The notes below the pieces were generated by a model, which saw only the letters and a list, made by a program, of their open reading frames with translations, was not told where the DNA came from and did no database searches. From Streptomyces sp. f51 (lineage in GTDB: Bacteria; Actinomycetota; Actinomycetes; Streptomycetales; Streptomycetaceae), in NCBI RefSeq assembly GCF_037940415.1, contig NZ_CP149798.1:1546501-1610500 (forward strand): a DNA stretch of 64,000 nucleotides, read 5' to 3'. Shown in pieces: positions 45,472 to 57,177 of this stretch (its first letter is position 1; each line of letters begins with the position of its first letter). A program made the position numbers and the translations under genes.

Positions 45472-47124
45472 TCAACGACCCCGCAGAGTGCGGTACTTGG
45501 CGACCAGCGCCTTGGTCGACGCGTCCAGTCCCGACACATCCGCGCCCTCGGTCAGGGCGGGCTCGACGCGCTTGGCGAGCACCTTGCCGAGTTCGACGCC
45601 CCACTGGTCGAAGGAGTCGATGTTCCAGACCGCGCCCTCGACGAACACCTTGTGCTCGTAGAGCGCGATCAACTGGCCGAGGACGGAGGGGGTCAGCTCC
45701 TTCGCCAGGATCGTGGTGGTCGGGTGGTTGCCCTGGAACGTCTTGTGCGGCACCAGTTCCTCGGGCACACCCTCGGCGCGGACCTCGTCCGGGGTCTTGC
45801 CGAACGCCAGCGCCTGCGTCTGCGCGAAGAAGTTCGCCATCAGCAGGTCGTGCTGGGCGACCAGGCCCGGCAGCAGATCGGCCACGGGCTCGGCGAAGCC
45901 GATGAAGTCGGCGGGGATGAGCTTGGTGCCCTGGTGGATCAACTGGTAGTACGCGTGCTGGCCGTTGGTGCCGGGCGTGCCCCACACCACCGGTCCGGTC
46001 TGCCACTCCACCGGGCTGCCCTCACGGTCCACGGACTTGCCGTTGGACTCCATGTCGAGCTGCTGGAGATAGGCCGTGAACTTCGACAGGTAGTGCGAGT
46101 ACGGCAGCACCGCGTGCGACTGGGCGTCGTGGAAGTTGCCGTACCAGATGCCCAACAGGCCCATCAGCAGCGGGGCGTTGGCCTCGGCGGGCGCGGTGCG
46201 GAAGTGCTCGTCGACCAGGTGGAAGCCGTCGAGCATCTCGCGGAACCGGTCCGGACCGATCGCGATCATCAGCGACAGGCCGATCGCCGAGTCGTACGAG
46301 TAGCGCCCGCCGACCCAGTCCCAGAACTCGAACATGTTCGCCGTGTCGATACCGAAGTCCGACACCTTCTCCGCGTTCGTCGACAGCGCCACGAAGTGCT
46401 TCGCCACCGCCTCCTGACCCGCCTTCAGGCCGGTCAGCAGCCACTCGCGCGCGGAGGTGGCGTTGGTGATGGTCTCGATAGTGGTGAACGTCTTGGAGGC
46501 GATGACGAACAGCGTCTCGGCCGGGTCCAGGTCGCGGACGGCCTCGTGCAGGTCCGCGCCGTCCACGTTCGAGACGAACCGCAGGGTCAGCGAGCGGTCG
46601 GTGAAGGAGCGCAGCACCTCGTAGGCCATGGCGGGGCCGAGGTCCGAGCCGCCGATGCCGATGTTGACGACGTTCTTGATGCGCTTGCCGGTGTGCCCGG
46701 TCCACTCGCCCGAGCGCACCCGCTCCGCGAAGCCGGCCATCTTGTCCAGGACCGCGTGCACGGCCGGCACCACGTTCTCGCCGTCGACCTCGACCACCGC
46801 GTCCCGCGGCGCCCGCAGCGCCGTGTGCAGCACCGCCCGGTCCTCGGTCGTGTTGATCTTCTCGCCCCGGAACATCGCGTCCCGCAGACCGAACACGTCC
46901 GTGGCGACGGCCAGCTCGCGCAGCAGCCGCAGCGTCTCGTCGGTGACCAGGTGCTTGGAGTAGTCGACGTGCAGATCGCCGACCTGGAGCGAGTAGCCGG
47001 AGCCGCGTCCGGGCTCGGCCGCGAACAGCTCGCGCAGATGGGTGCCGGCGAGCTCCTCGCGGTGCTTGGCCAGAGCGGTCCATTCGGGTGTCTGGTTGAG
47101 CCTGGTACGGCTGTCTGCGTTCAT
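45472..47124 (-). CDS. pgi: Glucose-6-phosphate isomerase
   Basis: This 550-residue enzyme interconverts glucose-6-phosphate and fructose-6-phosphate. Signature segments: [38 protein letters not shown] (active site), [20 protein letters not shown] and the C-terminal [24 protein letters not shown] motif. Length is standard. It is convergent to the pentose phosphate operon, so the two branches at glucose-6-phosphate are neighbours. Confidence 0.96.
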   Translation of the reverse strand: MNADSRTRLNQTPEWTALAKHREELAGTHLRELFAAEPGRGSGYSLQVGDLHVDYSKHLVTDETLRLLRELAVATDVFGLRDAMFRGEKINTTEDRAVLHTALRAPRDAVVEVDGENVVPAVHAVLDKMAGFAERVRSGEWTGHTGKRIKNVVNIGIGGSDLGPAMAYEVLRSFTDRSLTLRFVSNVDGADLHEAVRDLDPAETLFVIASKTFTTIETITNATSAREWLLTGLKAGQEAVAKHFVALSTNAEKVSDFGIDTANMFEFWDWVGGRYSYDSAIGLSLMIAIGPDRFREMLDGFHLVDEHFRTAPAEANAPLLMGLLGIWYGNFHDAQSHAVLPYSHYLSKFTAYLQQLDMESNGKSVDREGSPVEWQTGPVVWGTPGTNGQHAYYQLIHQGTKLIPADFIGFAEPVADLLPGLVAQHDLLMANFFAQTQALAFGKTPDEVRAEGVPEELVPHKTFQGNHPTTTILAKELTPSVLGQLIALYEHKVFVEGAVWNIDSFDQWGVELGKVLAKRVEPALTEGADVSGLDASTKALVAKYRTLRGR

Positions 47125-47750
47125 CTCGGACTTCCGCCTTCTTCCTGCCTGTGCTGCTGCGTACCTTGCCCCGCTGCCGGTTCCAACCTAATTGATCAGA
47201 GCTGGACACGAGCTGTCGTAGTGCGTCCACCGGCTCAACAACAGATACGTCCGGGCGGCCCGCAGGTGTCAGCACGATGACGTCGGAAGGCGGGCGGGAA
47301 GGGGCACGCGAGCGCGAACGGTGCCGGTCCGTTCGGGCCGGGGCAGGGTCTCGCGAGCGGGTCCGCGTGAGATCACGGGCTGCCGAGCCCGCCCGGCCGG
47401 GCACGGCCGCAGGGAAGAGTCGGCGCGGGATTTCCGGGCCACCGCGACCGCCCGGCAGGGCTTCGGGCGGATCCGCGTGAGATCGCGGGCTGCCACGCGC
47501 GCCCGGCAGGGCAGGGCTGCACGGGGTCGCCGGCGGTGAATCCCGGGCCGCTGCTGCATCGGCGTGACCCGGCCGTCGTCGCGTGCCCGGGCACGGCGGA
47601 CGAACCGGCGCGCGGCGCGGGCGCGCTGACGGCCGGGCCCGGACGCGCGTCCGGGCGTGGCGGAGCCGGCGGCGGGCGGGCACCGGCCTCGGCGTCACCG
47701 CGATACGCCTCCGGCCAGACACCCACGGGATGCCCGGCCGGTCTCAACTC
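47125..47750. other. 626-nt GC-rich intergenic region upstream of pgi
   Basis: No frame here has convincing codon structure. It contains two copies of CCGCGTGAGATC(A/G)CGGGCTG about 108 nt apart (near 47363 and 47471) in a longer degenerate repeat rich in CCGGCAGGGC. It may be a decayed repeat array. The pgi promoter must lie near 47160-47240. Confidence 0.45.
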
Positions 47751-48086
47751 CTAGATCTCGCCCCGCAGTTTGGCGAGCGCCTCGGCGAGGATCGCCTCGC
47801 CGTCCGCGTCGCTGCGTCGCTCCCGCACATACGCGAGGTGCGTCTTGTAGGGCTCGGTGCGCGGCGGGTCCGGCGGGTTGTCCCGGTCCTGTCCTGCGGG
47901 GAAGCCGCAGCGCGGACAGTCCCAGGTGTCGGGGACCTGCGCGTCGCTGGCGAAGCTGGGCTGCGTCTCGTGCCCGTTCGAGCACCAGAAGGAGATGCGC
48001 AGCCGCGGCGCGGACTCGCCGCGCTCGGCCTCGCCCATCGGCCCCGCCCCGACCCGGCTTCCTCGGATCGCGTTGCCACTTGCCAC
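47751..48086 (-). CDS. rbpA: RbpA-family RNA polymerase-binding protein
   Basis: This 111-residue protein of the actinobacterial RbpA family binds RNA polymerase/sigma and helps open-complex formation. It has the N-terminal AIRGSRVGAG. A zinc-ribbon-like core carries Cys at CSNGHETQPSF and WDCPRCGFPAG. The C-terminal sigma-interaction region is EPYKTHLAYVRERRSDADGEAILAEALAKLR. Streptomyces have a second, differently placed RbpA (the one first studied), so this may be the paralog. Start ATG 48086. Confidence 0.85.
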   Translation of the reverse strand: MASGNAIRGSRVGAGPMGEAERGESAPRLRISFWCSNGHETQPSFASDAQVPDTWDCPRCGFPAGQDRDNPPDPPRTEPYKTHLAYVRERRSDADGEAILAEALAKLRGEI

Positions 48087-48322
48087 GGTCGTAACTCCCT
48101 GCGTGATGGTGCCGCGAAGCGAGTCGGCGTGTCGCTTCGTTGCGAGCGCCTCAGTCTACGTAAGGCCCAACGCACGTCCAGTGATTGGAGTTACATCCCC
48201 ACCCCTAGACGCAAGCCCCATGATAGGCGGCGCCTGGAGGCGCGTACCGGACATGGGGCCTTACGTGCGGAATGTGCTTGCGTAATGTGCAGTTGTGCTG
48301 CCGTACCGATGTCGCTCGGTGA
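48087..48322. other. rbpA leader/promoter region with an imperfect inverted repeat
   Basis: CGCAAGCCCCATG (near 48210) and CATGGGGCCTTACGTG (near 48250) form an imperfect inverted repeat with an inner GGCGCC/GGCGC pair. It lies upstream of rbpA and downstream of secG, so it could be the secG terminator. No gene seen. Confidence 0.4.
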
Positions 48323-48559
48323 TCAGTTGTTGATCTTCATCAGCACACCGAGGACGACAATGCAGGCGAACCAGAGCAGACCGATCATCAGCGTGATGCG
48401 GTCGAGGTTGCGCTCGGCGACCGAGGAGCCGCCGACGGACGACTGCATGCCGCCACCGAACATGTCGGACAGGCCGCCGCCCTTTCCCTTGTGCATCAGC
48501 ACCAGCAGCATCAGCAGCAGGCTGAAGACGATCAGGGCGATCGAGAACCCCAAAACCAC
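48323..48559 (-). CDS. secG: Preprotein translocase subunit SecG
   Basis: This 78-residue protein with two transmembrane helices (LGFSIALIVFSLLLMLLVLMH; RITLMIGLLWFACIVVLGVL) and the loop GKGGGLSDMFGGGMQ is typical of SecG, a SecYEG partner. GTG 48559 with AGGAAG upstream is chosen; the longer frame adds 23 polar residues. It follows tpiA, as in many actinobacteria. Confidence 0.93.
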   Translation of the reverse strand: MVLGFSIALIVFSLLLMLLVLMHKGKGGGLSDMFGGGMQSSVGGSSVAERNLDRITLMIGLLWFACIVVLGVLMKINN

Positions 48560-48657
48560 GGCTGGACCAACTTCCTCGGAACTGGATGGACGACGGGGGT
48601 CCGGCGCGATGGCACCAGACCCCCGCAAGGGTACGACGAATCGCCGCTACCGCATAC

Positions 48658-49434
48658 TTACTGGTCGCGGAACCGGACGATCTTGACGAACTCGTCGGCG
48701 TCGAGCGACGCGCCGCCGACCAGAGCGCCGTCGATGTCGGGCTTCGCCATGATCTCGGCGACATTGCCGGACTTCACCGAGCCGCCGTACTGGATGCGGA
48801 CCGCGTCGGCCAGCTCCTGGGAGTACAGCTCGGCGAGCTTGGCGCGGATCGCGGCGCAGACCTCCTGCGCGTCGTCGGCGCCGCAGACCTTGCCGGTGCC
48901 GATGGCCCAGACGGGCTCGTACGCGATCACGACGGACTCGGCCTGCTCGGCCGGGAGGTCCTTGAGACCGCCCTCGACCTGGGCGAGGGTGTGGGAGACG
49001 TGGTTGCCGGCCTCGCGGACGTCCAGCTCCTCGCCCACGCACAGGATCGGGGTCAGACCGTGCTTGTAGGCGGCCTTGACCTTGGCGTTCACGACGTCGT
49101 CGGTCTCGTCGTGGTACTGACGGCGCTCGGAGTGGCCGACGGCCACGTACGTGCACTTCAGCTTCGCCAGCATCGAGCCGGAGATCTCGCCGGTGTAGGC
49201 GCCGGAGTCCTGCGCGGACAGGTCCTGGGCGCCGTACTTGATCTTGAGCTTGTCGCCGTCGACCAGGGTCTGCACGGAGCGCAGGTCGGTGAAGGGCGGC
49301 AGGACGGCGACCTCACAGGCCTCGTAGTCCTTGTCGGCCAGGGCGAAGGCGAGCTTCTGGACGTGCGCGATGGCCTCGAGGTGGTTGAGGTTCATCTTCC
49401 AGTTGCCCGCCATCAGCGGCGTGCGCGTGCTCAT
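48658..49434 (-). CDS. tpiA: Triose-phosphate isomerase
   Basis: This 258-residue TIM barrel interconverts dihydroxyacetone phosphate and glyceraldehyde-3-phosphate. N-terminal Lys in AGNWKMNLN, catalytic His in VGHSERRQ, catalytic Glu in [12 protein letters not shown] and phosphate loop GGASL. It starts 5 nt after pgk ends and belongs to the gap-pgk-tpiA glycolytic group. Confidence 0.97.
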   Translation of the reverse strand: MSTRTPLMAGNWKMNLNHLEAIAHVQKLAFALADKDYEACEVAVLPPFTDLRSVQTLVDGDKLKIKYGAQDLSAQDSGAYTGEISGSMLAKLKCTYVAVGHSERRQYHDETDDVVNAKVKAAYKHGLTPILCVGEELDVREAGNHVSHTLAQVEGGLKDLPAEQAESVVIAYEPVWAIGTGKVCGADDAQEVCAAIRAKLAELYSQELADAVRIQYGGSVKSGNVAEIMAKPDIDGALVGGASLDADEFVKIVRFRDQ

Positions 49435-49439
49435 CTAGG

Positions 49440-50651
49440 TCAGTCCTCCAGTGCGGCGAGGCCGGGGAGCGTCTTGCCCTCGAGGTATTCGAGGGAGGCG
49501 CCGCCACCGGTCGAGATGTGGCCGAATGCGTTCTCGTCGAAACCGAGGGTGCGCACCGCGGCGGCGGAGTCTCCGCCGCCGACGACGGTGAAGCCCTTGG
49601 AGTCGACCAGGGCCTGGGCGACCGCCTTGGTGCCCTCGGCGTAGTCGGGGTGCTCGAAGACGCCCATGGGACCGTTCCAGAAGACGGTCTCGGCGTCGGC
49701 GAGCTTGGCTGCGTACAGGGCGCCGGTCTTCGGACCGATGTCCAGGCCCAGCTGCCCCTCGGGCATCTGGTCCGCCTCGACGGCGGTGTGCTCGCTGGGC
49801 GCCTTGGTCTTGAGGTCCGGGAATCCGGGGGAGACCACGACGTCGACCGGGAGCACCAGCTCGACGCCCAGCTTCTCGGCGCGCGCCATGTACTCGGTGA
49901 CGGCCGGGATCTGGTCCTCCTGGAGCAGCGAGGTGCCGACCTCGCAGCCCTTGGCCTTGAGGAAGGTGAAGGCCATGCCGCCGCCGATCAGGATGCGGTC
50001 GGCCTTGCCGAGCAGCTGGTCGATGACGGCGAGCTTGTCGGAGACCTTGGAGCCGCCGAGCGCGACGACGTACGGGCGCGCGACGTCCTCGGTGAGCTTC
50101 TTCAGGACGCCGACCTCGGTGGCGATGAGGTGACCGGCGTAGTGCGGCAGACGGGCCGGGAGGTCGTACACGGAGGCGTGCTTGCGGTGCACGGCGCCGA
50201 AGCCGTCGCCCACGTACACGTCCGCGAGGGCGGCGAGCCGGTCGGCGAACTCGCCGCGCTCGGTGTCGTCCTTGGACGTCTCGCCGGCGTTGAAGCGGAG
50301 GTTCTCGACGACCGCGACCTGGCCGGGCTCCAGACCGTCCACGGCGTCGTGGGCGGCGGGTCCGACGGTGTCCTGCGCGAACGCGACCGGCGCGCCGAGG
50401 AGTTCACCGAGGCGCTCGGCGGCGGGCAGCAGCGAGAAGGCCGGGTCCGGGGCGCCCTTGGGGCGGCCCAGGTGCGAGGCGACGACGACCTTGGCGCCCG
50501 CCTCTGCCAGTGCCTTGACGGTGGGCAGGACGGCGCGGATGCGGCCGTCGTCGGTGATGAGGCCGCCGGCCAGCGGCACGTTGAGGTCGGCGCGGACGAA
50601 GACCCGCTTGCCGGACACTCCTTCGGCGAGAAGCTCGTCGATCGTCTTCAT
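49440..50651 (-). CDS. pgk: Phosphoglycerate kinase
   Basis: This 403-residue enzyme makes ATP from 1,3-bisphosphoglycerate. N-terminal signature KRVFVRADLNVPL, ALGGSKVSDKLAVIDQLL in the hinge region and the nucleotide motif VVGGGDSAAAVRTLG near the end. Standard length. It is 130 nt downstream of gap and close to tpiA. Confidence 0.97.
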   Translation of the reverse strand: MKTIDELLAEGVSGKRVFVRADLNVPLAGGLITDDGRIRAVLPTVKALAEAGAKVVVASHLGRPKGAPDPAFSLLPAAERLGELLGAPVAFAQDTVGPAAHDAVDGLEPGQVAVVENLRFNAGETSKDDTERGEFADRLAALADVYVGDGFGAVHRKHASVYDLPARLPHYAGHLIATEVGVLKKLTEDVARPYVVALGGSKVSDKLAVIDQLLGKADRILIGGGMAFTFLKAKGCEVGTSLLQEDQIPAVTEYMARAEKLGVELVLPVDVVVSPGFPDLKTKAPSEHTAVEADQMPEGQLGLDIGPKTGALYAAKLADAETVFWNGPMGVFEHPDYAEGTKAVAQALVDSKGFTVVGGGDSAAAVRTLGFDENAFGHISTGGGASLEYLEGKTLPGLAALED

Positions 50652-50780
50652 GAAGCGACTCCTAGGGGAAGGCTCTGGGGATCCGAGGGGGCTGATCGAT
50701 CACCACGTGGCGCAGGGCCCGGGCAGCGCGGCGTCGCGCTGCCCGAGCCCTGGCTCACATCGAGGTGCCTGCTCGGGTGA

Positions 50781-51806
<1,026 letters not shown>

Positions 51807-51916
51807 TTAGGTACGCCGACTCAAGTGTCGGCGAGTTGTATGGGATGTCCCCGACCGCCTCCGACCCTACCTCCCCCAAGGCCCCTGAGTGACATCGAGC
51901 ACGGCCATACACGGCA

Positions 51917-51954
51917 GGGCGATCCGTACCCGTCAGTAGGGGTACGGATCGCCC
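51917..51954 (-). terminator. Hairpin terminator downstream of the M14 carboxypeptidase gene
   Basis: A 15-bp perfect stem (GGGCGATCCGTACCC and its complement) with an 8-nt loop, about 30 nt beyond the stop codon and upstream of gap. Confidence 0.75.
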
Positions 51955-51982
51955 GTTCTGTTCATGTGATGGTCACGTACGG

Positions 51983-54940
51983 TCAGTTGTCGAGTGCCGA
52001 AAGTGCCTTTCCGATCAAGGCCGCGCGGTCGGCCGCCGTACCGACGTGTTCCAGACCGAAGCCCAGCAGCACGGTGTCGTCCGTGGTGACCGCCCCGTAG
52101 GTCTTGAAGAGCTCTCCGGTGCGCGCCCAGTCCCGCAGGACGGCCGGGCTGCCCGGAGGCGGACCGGCGACGCTCCAGGGACCGAGGGAGGATTCAAATC
52201 CCTCCGTGTCCACGGAGTTCCCGCCGACCACGAGCGAGGAGTCGTCCACGAGGAGGCCGTGACCGCCCGAGCTCGGGTCGCTGATGTAGCTGAACGAGAC
52301 CTCGACGGACCGGCCGGCGTACGCGCTCAGGTCGAAGGAGACCTGCTGCCAGCCGCTGGACGCGCCGGTGAAGCTGTTCCACCGGCCGCTGGAGCCGGTG
52401 GCGGTGCACCCGGCCGCGCTCACGGTCAGGTAGTGCCTGATCCAGGGGTGTTCCTGGGCCAGGAAGCCGGCCTCGCACTCGGCGGGGACGGCCGAGGTGG
52501 TCGCACCGCCCGCCTCGGGGAGCGTGGTCCAGTCGTCGGCGCCGGTCGTGTGGACCTCGACGACCGCGTGGTCGTAGCCGGGCTCGGTGTCCCACAGCAT
52601 CCGGGAACGCAGCGTCGGCGTGTCGGCGGCGGAGACCCCGGTGAGGTCGATCGTGCGGGTGAGCCGCTTGTAGGCGTCGTCGGTGTGCACCGCGGCGGCC
52701 ATGTACGAGCCCGCGTACGGCCCGTACGGGTTGACGGTCCCGCTGAACTGTCCCGCCCCCGCGCCGGAGGCGAACTGCGGGTACTGCGCCGCGCTGAGCG
52801 AGTCGGAGGTGACGGCGTAGGTGCCCGCCGCGTTCAGCGGGTTGCCGGGCGCGTCGCCGAGCGTTCCCGTGGCGCCGTCGAGCCCACCCGAGCCGGTGAA
52901 GCCCTTGGCGCCGGGTGTGGACGTGCGGGAGTAGGCGCCCAGGTAGTACTGGCTGAAGTCGTTCGAGAGGGTGCCCCCGCCCAGGTCGACGCTGCCGCCG
53001 GCGAGTTCGCCCGCCTCGACCAGCTTGCCGCCCTCGTTGAGGAAGGCCCGCAGCTGGAGCTGGGTGGCGTTCCCGGGCCGCAGGGCGCCGGTGTAGTGGA
53101 CGACCGTGCGGAAGTGGTCGAGGACACCGAGCGCGTCGGGCGCGCCCTGGGTGGCGACGTCCCAGACCAGGGCCTTCCTGCCGTCGGCCTTCAGCGCGTC
53201 GACGTACGTCTGCGCCTGCGTGGCCGCGGCGCCCTCCTCGGCGACCACGAGCACGTCGGCCCTCGGCCGCTGTGCCACGGTGTACGTGAAGTGGCTGCTG
53301 GAGGTGGGCTTTCCGGCTCGGGTCGTACCGGTGAACCAGACCTCGACCCGGTCGCCCGGACCACCGTCCGCGATCCTGGCGCGGTACTCGTCGAAGTAGA
53401 GGTTGTCGGTGCCCCCGTAGGTCTCGCCGCCCCGCCAGCCCCTGACCGCGACGGTGTGCGTACGGCCGCCGTCCACGCGGTACCTGAGCCGCTTGTCGCG
53501 CACGGACTTGCGGATGACGGCGGAGACCTGCTGGCCGGCGCCACGGGAGTAGGACGTGGTGAAGGCGGCCGGGGTGAAGTCGGGCGCGTCGAGGCCCACC
53601 GACGAGGACGGCCGGTCGGGGTGCGCGGCGGTCTCGGCGACGGAGAGCGCGAACGGGACGTTCTTCTCGAACTCCTGCTCGATCAGATTCTCGTCGTCCG
53701 GGAAGGTGAAGACGGAGGCGCAGTCCGCCGCGTTCCAGGCGTCGTTCGGGTCGGCGTCCGAGGCCGTCTGACAGGTCGACATCTCGGGGGTGAACATCGC
53801 CATGCCGTTGACGTTGCCCGCGTGACCGTCCGCCTCGCCGTTGGTCGTGTACAGCTCCGAGGAGACCTGCGGGTGGTAGCCCGGGATCGCGGAGTGCTCC
53901 GGGGTCCCGGCGAGCGCCTTGTAGAGCACGTCGTCCGGTGTCGGCGTCGCCACCTGCCAGCCCACTCCGTAGAGCAGCAGTTCGGCGGCGGAGTGGTAGT
54001 TGATCCCGTACGTGAAGCCGACGCGCTTCTCGAAGGTGTCGAGCGCCCTGGTCTCGGGCTCGGACTCCGGGCTCGCGCCCCGGTAGGTCTCGCTGGTGGG
54101 GTTGGGGGACGAACCCTCGTCGTCGTAGCCCCACTTGTAGGCGAAGTTGCGGTTGAGGTCGACGCCGTCGCCGGTGGAGATGACGCCGTCGCCGTTCACG
54201 TCCCGCAGGTTCTTGCGCCACTGGCGGGTGTCGGCGTCCTTGAAGGTGTAGTCGTAGCCGTCGGGGTTGGCCGACAGGACGAACCACAGTTCGGTGGAGT
54301 CGACGATCTTCTTGATGCGCTTGTCGGTCGCGTAGTGGTCCAGGTAGTAGTGCATCAGCCGCCGCGTCATCTCGGGGGTGATCCACTCGCGCGCGTGCTG
54401 GTTGGACACGTACAGCACCGACGGCCTGGAGCCGTCCTTGGTCTTCCGGGCGCCCTTGGTCAGTTTGAGCGCGAGGATGTCCTGGCCGTTCAGCGTCTTG
54501 CCGATGGAGACGACCGTGGTCAGGTCCGGGTGCGCCCGACCGGTCTCGACGATCTCCTCCTCCAGGTTGCCCTTCCCGCTGTACGGGCGGAACACCCCCT
54601 GGTCGGCGGCGGCGACCCGGCCCTCGGCCCGGGCGGAGAGCGTGTGTTCGGTGAGGTCGACGCCCTGCTTCTCCAGCTTCGCGGCCTGCTGGTCGGTGAC
54701 GTAGACCTCGACCGTGCTCCTGCCGTTCTTCCAGGTCGTGTCGCCGAGTTCGTGACCGTCCTGGCCGGCCGCGAGCAGCAGGGGTACCTGCTGCTTCGTG
54801 ATCTCGGCGCGGAACACCTTCACGGCGTTCGCGTCGGGCCTGGGCGAACCGCCGTCCTGCGCCCGGGCGACCGGCGCCACGGCCGCACCGCCCAGCAGGA
54901 GCGCGCCGGTGGCGAGGATCGCGCTCGCTCTTCGTCTCAT
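51983..54940 (-). CDS. Secreted M14 zinc carboxypeptidase, multidomain
   Basis: This 985-residue extracellular peptidase has a signal peptide (MRRRASAILATGALLLGGAA, cleavage near ARA), a propeptide-like N-terminal part and the M14 catalytic domain at about residues 125-440. Zinc ligands are HAREWITPE near 183 and YHSAAE near 315, with the catalytic Glu in FTPEMS near 382. Long accessory regions follow: an ABC/ThuA-like segment and, at the C-terminus, SYISDPSSGGHGLLVDDSSLV with DTEGFESSLGPWSV, resembling immune-inhibitor-A/M6-type repeats. It is much longer than classical carboxypeptidases. ATG 54940 starts exactly at the signal peptide. Confidence 0.92.
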   Translation of the reverse strand: MRRRASAILATGALLLGGAAVAPVARAQDGGSPRPDANAVKVFRAEITKQQVPLLLAAGQDGHELGDTTWKNGRSTVEVYVTDQQAAKLEKQGVDLTEHTLSARAEGRVAAADQGVFRPYSGKGNLEEEIVETGRAHPDLTTVVSIGKTLNGQDILALKLTKGARKTKDGSRPSVLYVSNQHAREWITPEMTRRLMHYYLDHYATDKRIKKIVDSTELWFVLSANPDGYDYTFKDADTRQWRKNLRDVNGDGVISTGDGVDLNRNFAYKWGYDDEGSSPNPTSETYRGASPESEPETRALDTFEKRVGFTYGINYHSAAELLLYGVGWQVATPTPDDVLYKALAGTPEHSAIPGYHPQVSSELYTTNGEADGHAGNVNGMAMFTPEMSTCQTASDADPNDAWNAADCASVFTFPDDENLIEQEFEKNVPFALSVAETAAHPDRPSSSVGLDAPDFTPAAFTTSYSRGAGQQVSAVIRKSVRDKRLRYRVDGGRTHTVAVRGWRGGETYGGTDNLYFDEYRARIADGGPGDRVEVWFTGTTRAGKPTSSSHFTYTVAQRPRADVLVVAEEGAAATQAQTYVDALKADGRKALVWDVATQGAPDALGVLDHFRTVVHYTGALRPGNATQLQLRAFLNEGGKLVEAGELAGGSVDLGGGTLSNDFSQYYLGAYSRTSTPGAKGFTGSGGLDGATGTLGDAPGNPLNAAGTYAVTSDSLSAAQYPQFASGAGAGQFSGTVNPYGPYAGSYMAAAVHTDDAYKRLTRTIDLTGVSAADTPTLRSRMLWDTEPGYDHAVVEVHTTGADDWTTLPEAGGATTSAVPAECEAGFLAQEHPWIRHYLTVSAAGCTATGSSGRWNSFTGASSGWQQVSFDLSAYAGRSVEVSFSYISDPSSGGHGLLVDDSSLVVGGNSVDTEGFESSLGPWSVAGPPPGSPAVLRDWARTGELFKTYGAVTTDDTVLLGFGLEHVGTAADRAALIGKALSALDN

Positions 54941-55129
54941 GAGCCCCCCTTGCACGGGTTCGCCACAGCAGCGAACAGATGCCAGGCTCATGACACTTCA
55001 TGGTCAAGTCAAGGGTGCCTCGCGGACGGACGGATGCCGGTGCCGTTGCCCAAGTGGGCTTCGACACCGGCATGGTGACTTTCCGTCAGATGATCCCGCA
55101 CGTCGTTCACGGTGCCCCGCGGGTCCGGG

Positions 55130-56119
55130 TCAGCCCGCGAGGTTGTCCGCCATCTCCTCGGACAGGCTCGACTCCGTCCCGGGGATCCCGAGGTCCTGCG
55201 CCCGCTTGTCGGCCATCGCCAGCAGCCGGCGGATACGCCCCGCGACGGCGTCCTTGGTCAGCGGCGGGTCGGCGAGCGCGCCCAGCTCCTCCAGGGATGC
55301 CTGCTTGTGCTCCATGCGCAGCCGTCCGGCGGCGGCCAGGTGCTCCGGCACCTCGTCCGCGAGGATCTCCAGGGCGCGCTGGACGCGGGCCCCGGCGGCG
55401 ACGGCGGCACGCGCCGATCTGCGCAGGTTGGCGTCGTCGAAGTTGGCGAGCCGGTTCGCCGTGGCACGGACCTCACGGCGCATCCGCCGCTCCTCCCAGG
55501 CCAGCACCGACTCGTGGGCGCCGAGACGGGTCAGCAGCGCGCCGATCGCGTCGCCGTCGCGCACGACCACCCGGTCCACACCACGCACCTCGCGGGCCTT
55601 CGCCGCGATCGAGAGCCTGCGGGCGGCACCGACCAGCGCGAGCGCGGCCTCCGGGCCCGGGCAGGTCACCTCCAGGGACGAGGAGCGGCCGGGCTCGGTG
55701 AGCGAGCCGTGGGCCAGGAAGGCCCCGCGCCAGGCCGCCTCGGCGTCGCAGGTGGCCCCCGAGACCACCTGCGGCGGCAGTCCCCGGATCGGGCGTCCCC
55801 GCCCGTCCACGAGGCCGGTCTGGCGGGCCAGCTGGTCACCGCCCGCGACCACGCGCACCACATAGCGCGAACCGCGCCGCAGTCCGCCGGGCGCCATCAC
55901 GATCAGTTCGGAACTGTGGCCGAAGATCTCCAGAATGTCCCGCTTCAGCCGGCGCGCCGCCATCGCCGTGTCCAGCTCCGCCTCGATCACAATCCGGCCG
56001 CTCACGAGGTGAAGGCCGCCGGCGAACCGCAGGATGGCCGAGACCTCCGCCTTCCTGCAACAGGTCCGGGTGACGGGGAGCCGGGAAATCTCGTCCTTCA
56101 CCGCTGCCGTCATCGCCAT
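55130..56119 (-). CDS. whiA: Sporulation transcription factor WhiA
   Basis: This 329-residue conserved Gram-positive regulator works with WhiB to trigger sporulation septation in Streptomyces. It has an N-terminal LAGLIDADG-homing-endonuclease-like domain ([20 protein letters not shown] onward) and a C-terminal helix-turn-helix ([33 protein letters not shown]). It overlaps the yvcK-like gene by 10 nt, fourth in the uvrC-rapZ-yvcK-whiA operon. Confidence 0.97.
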   Translation of the reverse strand: MAMTAAVKDEISRLPVTRTCCRKAEVSAILRFAGGLHLVSGRIVIEAELDTAMAARRLKRDILEIFGHSSELIVMAPGGLRRGSRYVVRVVAGGDQLARQTGLVDGRGRPIRGLPPQVVSGATCDAEAAWRGAFLAHGSLTEPGRSSSLEVTCPGPEAALALVGAARRLSIAAKAREVRGVDRVVVRDGDAIGALLTRLGAHESVLAWEERRMRREVRATANRLANFDDANLRRSARAAVAAGARVQRALEILADEVPEHLAAAGRLRMEHKQASLEELGALADPPLTKDAVAGRIRRLLAMADKRAQDLGIPGTESSLSEEMADNLAG

Positions 56120-57177
56120 GGGCCGATCCTTCCATGCATCCGAAAAATACGGTCGTACGCGGCGGCCAACAGCTCCGGATCGTGCCGCGGAGATCCGTCG
56201 GTCCTGGCCACCGGCGCCAGCTCGACCGCGGCACCGAACCGCAGGGCGGCTTCGGCGAGAGATTCGCGGTCGGGCACGGCAGCCTCGTCGGCCAGCACCA
56301 CGTCCAGGGCGAGTTTAGGGGCGTGTCGTCCCAAAACCTCCAAATGACGCTGCGGGGAGAAGCCTTCGGTTTCTCCGGGCTGCGGTGCGAGGTTCAGGGA
56401 GAGTACCCGGCGCGCCCTGGTCTGGCTGAGGGCGTCCAGCAGTTCGGGCACCAGAAGGTGCGGAATGACCGAGGAGAACCAGGATCCGGGGCCGAGAACC
56501 ACCCAGTCCGCGTCGAGGACCGCGGCCACGGCCTCGGGCACGGCCGGCGGATCGTGCGGTACGACGTGCACCGACTGGACCTCGCCCGGGGTGAGCGCCA
56601 CGTTCGCCTGGCCGCGGACGGTGGCGATCTCCTCGGGCCGCTCGGGGTCGTGCCCCTTGACCAGGGCCTGGAGCTCCAGGGGCACGGCGGACATGGGCAG
56701 CACCCGGCCGTGCGCGCCGAGCAGCTTGCCGACCAGGTCGAGCGCCTGCACATGGTCGCCGAGCTGTTCCCACAGGGCGACGATCAGCAGATTGCCGACC
56801 GCGTGTTCGTGCAGGTCGCCCTTGGACTGGAAGCGGTGCTGGATGACGCGGGCCCAGGTCTGGCCCCAGTCGTCGTCGCCGCACAGCGCCGCCAGCGCCT
56901 TGCGCAGGTCACCGGGCGGCAGGACGCCCAGCTCGTCGCGCAGGCGCCCGCTGGAGCCGCCGTCGTCGGCCACGGTGACGACGGCGGTGAGGTCGCCGGT
57001 GATCCGGCGCAGCGCGGCGAGCGAGGCGGACAGCCCCATGCCGCCGCCGAGGGCGACGACCTTGGGCTGCGCGCCGCGGCGGCGCGGTCTGGCGCCGCGC
57101 GCCGCGGCCGGCTGGACCCGGTCCCCGGGGATCTCCCGGCGCAGCCGGCCCAGCCGCAGGGTGGTACGTCCGGTCAC
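56110..57177 (-). CDS. YvcK/CofD-like protein (gluconeogenesis factor family)
   Basis: A 355-residue protein with a Rossmann-like UDP-sugar/nucleotide binding core: [41 protein letters not shown], then [22 protein letters not shown] and [20 protein letters not shown]. YvcK binds UDP-GlcNAc and links metabolism to cell-wall synthesis in other Gram-positives. A basic tail of about 35 residues precedes the domain. It overlaps rapZ by 4 nt and whiA by 10 nt. Confidence 0.95.
   Translation of the reverse strand: MTGRTTLRLGRLRREIPGDRVQPAAARGARPRRRGAQPKVVALGGGMGLSASLAALRRITGDLTAVVTVADDGGSSGRLRDELGVLPPGDLRKALAALCGDDDWGQTWARVIQHRFQSKGDLHEHAVGNLLIVALWEQLGDHVQALDLVGKLLGAHGRVLPMSAVPLELQALVKGHDPERPEEIATVRGQANVALTPGEVQSVHVVPHDPPAVPEAVAAVLDADWVVLGPGSWFSSVIPHLLVPELLDALSQTRARRVLSLNLAPQPGETEGFSPQRHLEVLGRHAPKLALDVVLADEAAVPDRESLAEAALRFGAAVELAPVARTDGSPRHDPELLAAAYDRIFRMHGRIGPWR

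Noticed and set aside
52046..55078. Giant open frame antisense to the M14 carboxypeptidase
   Set aside because: Arg/Gly/Val-rich composition with no domain; typical antisense shadow in high G+C DNA.
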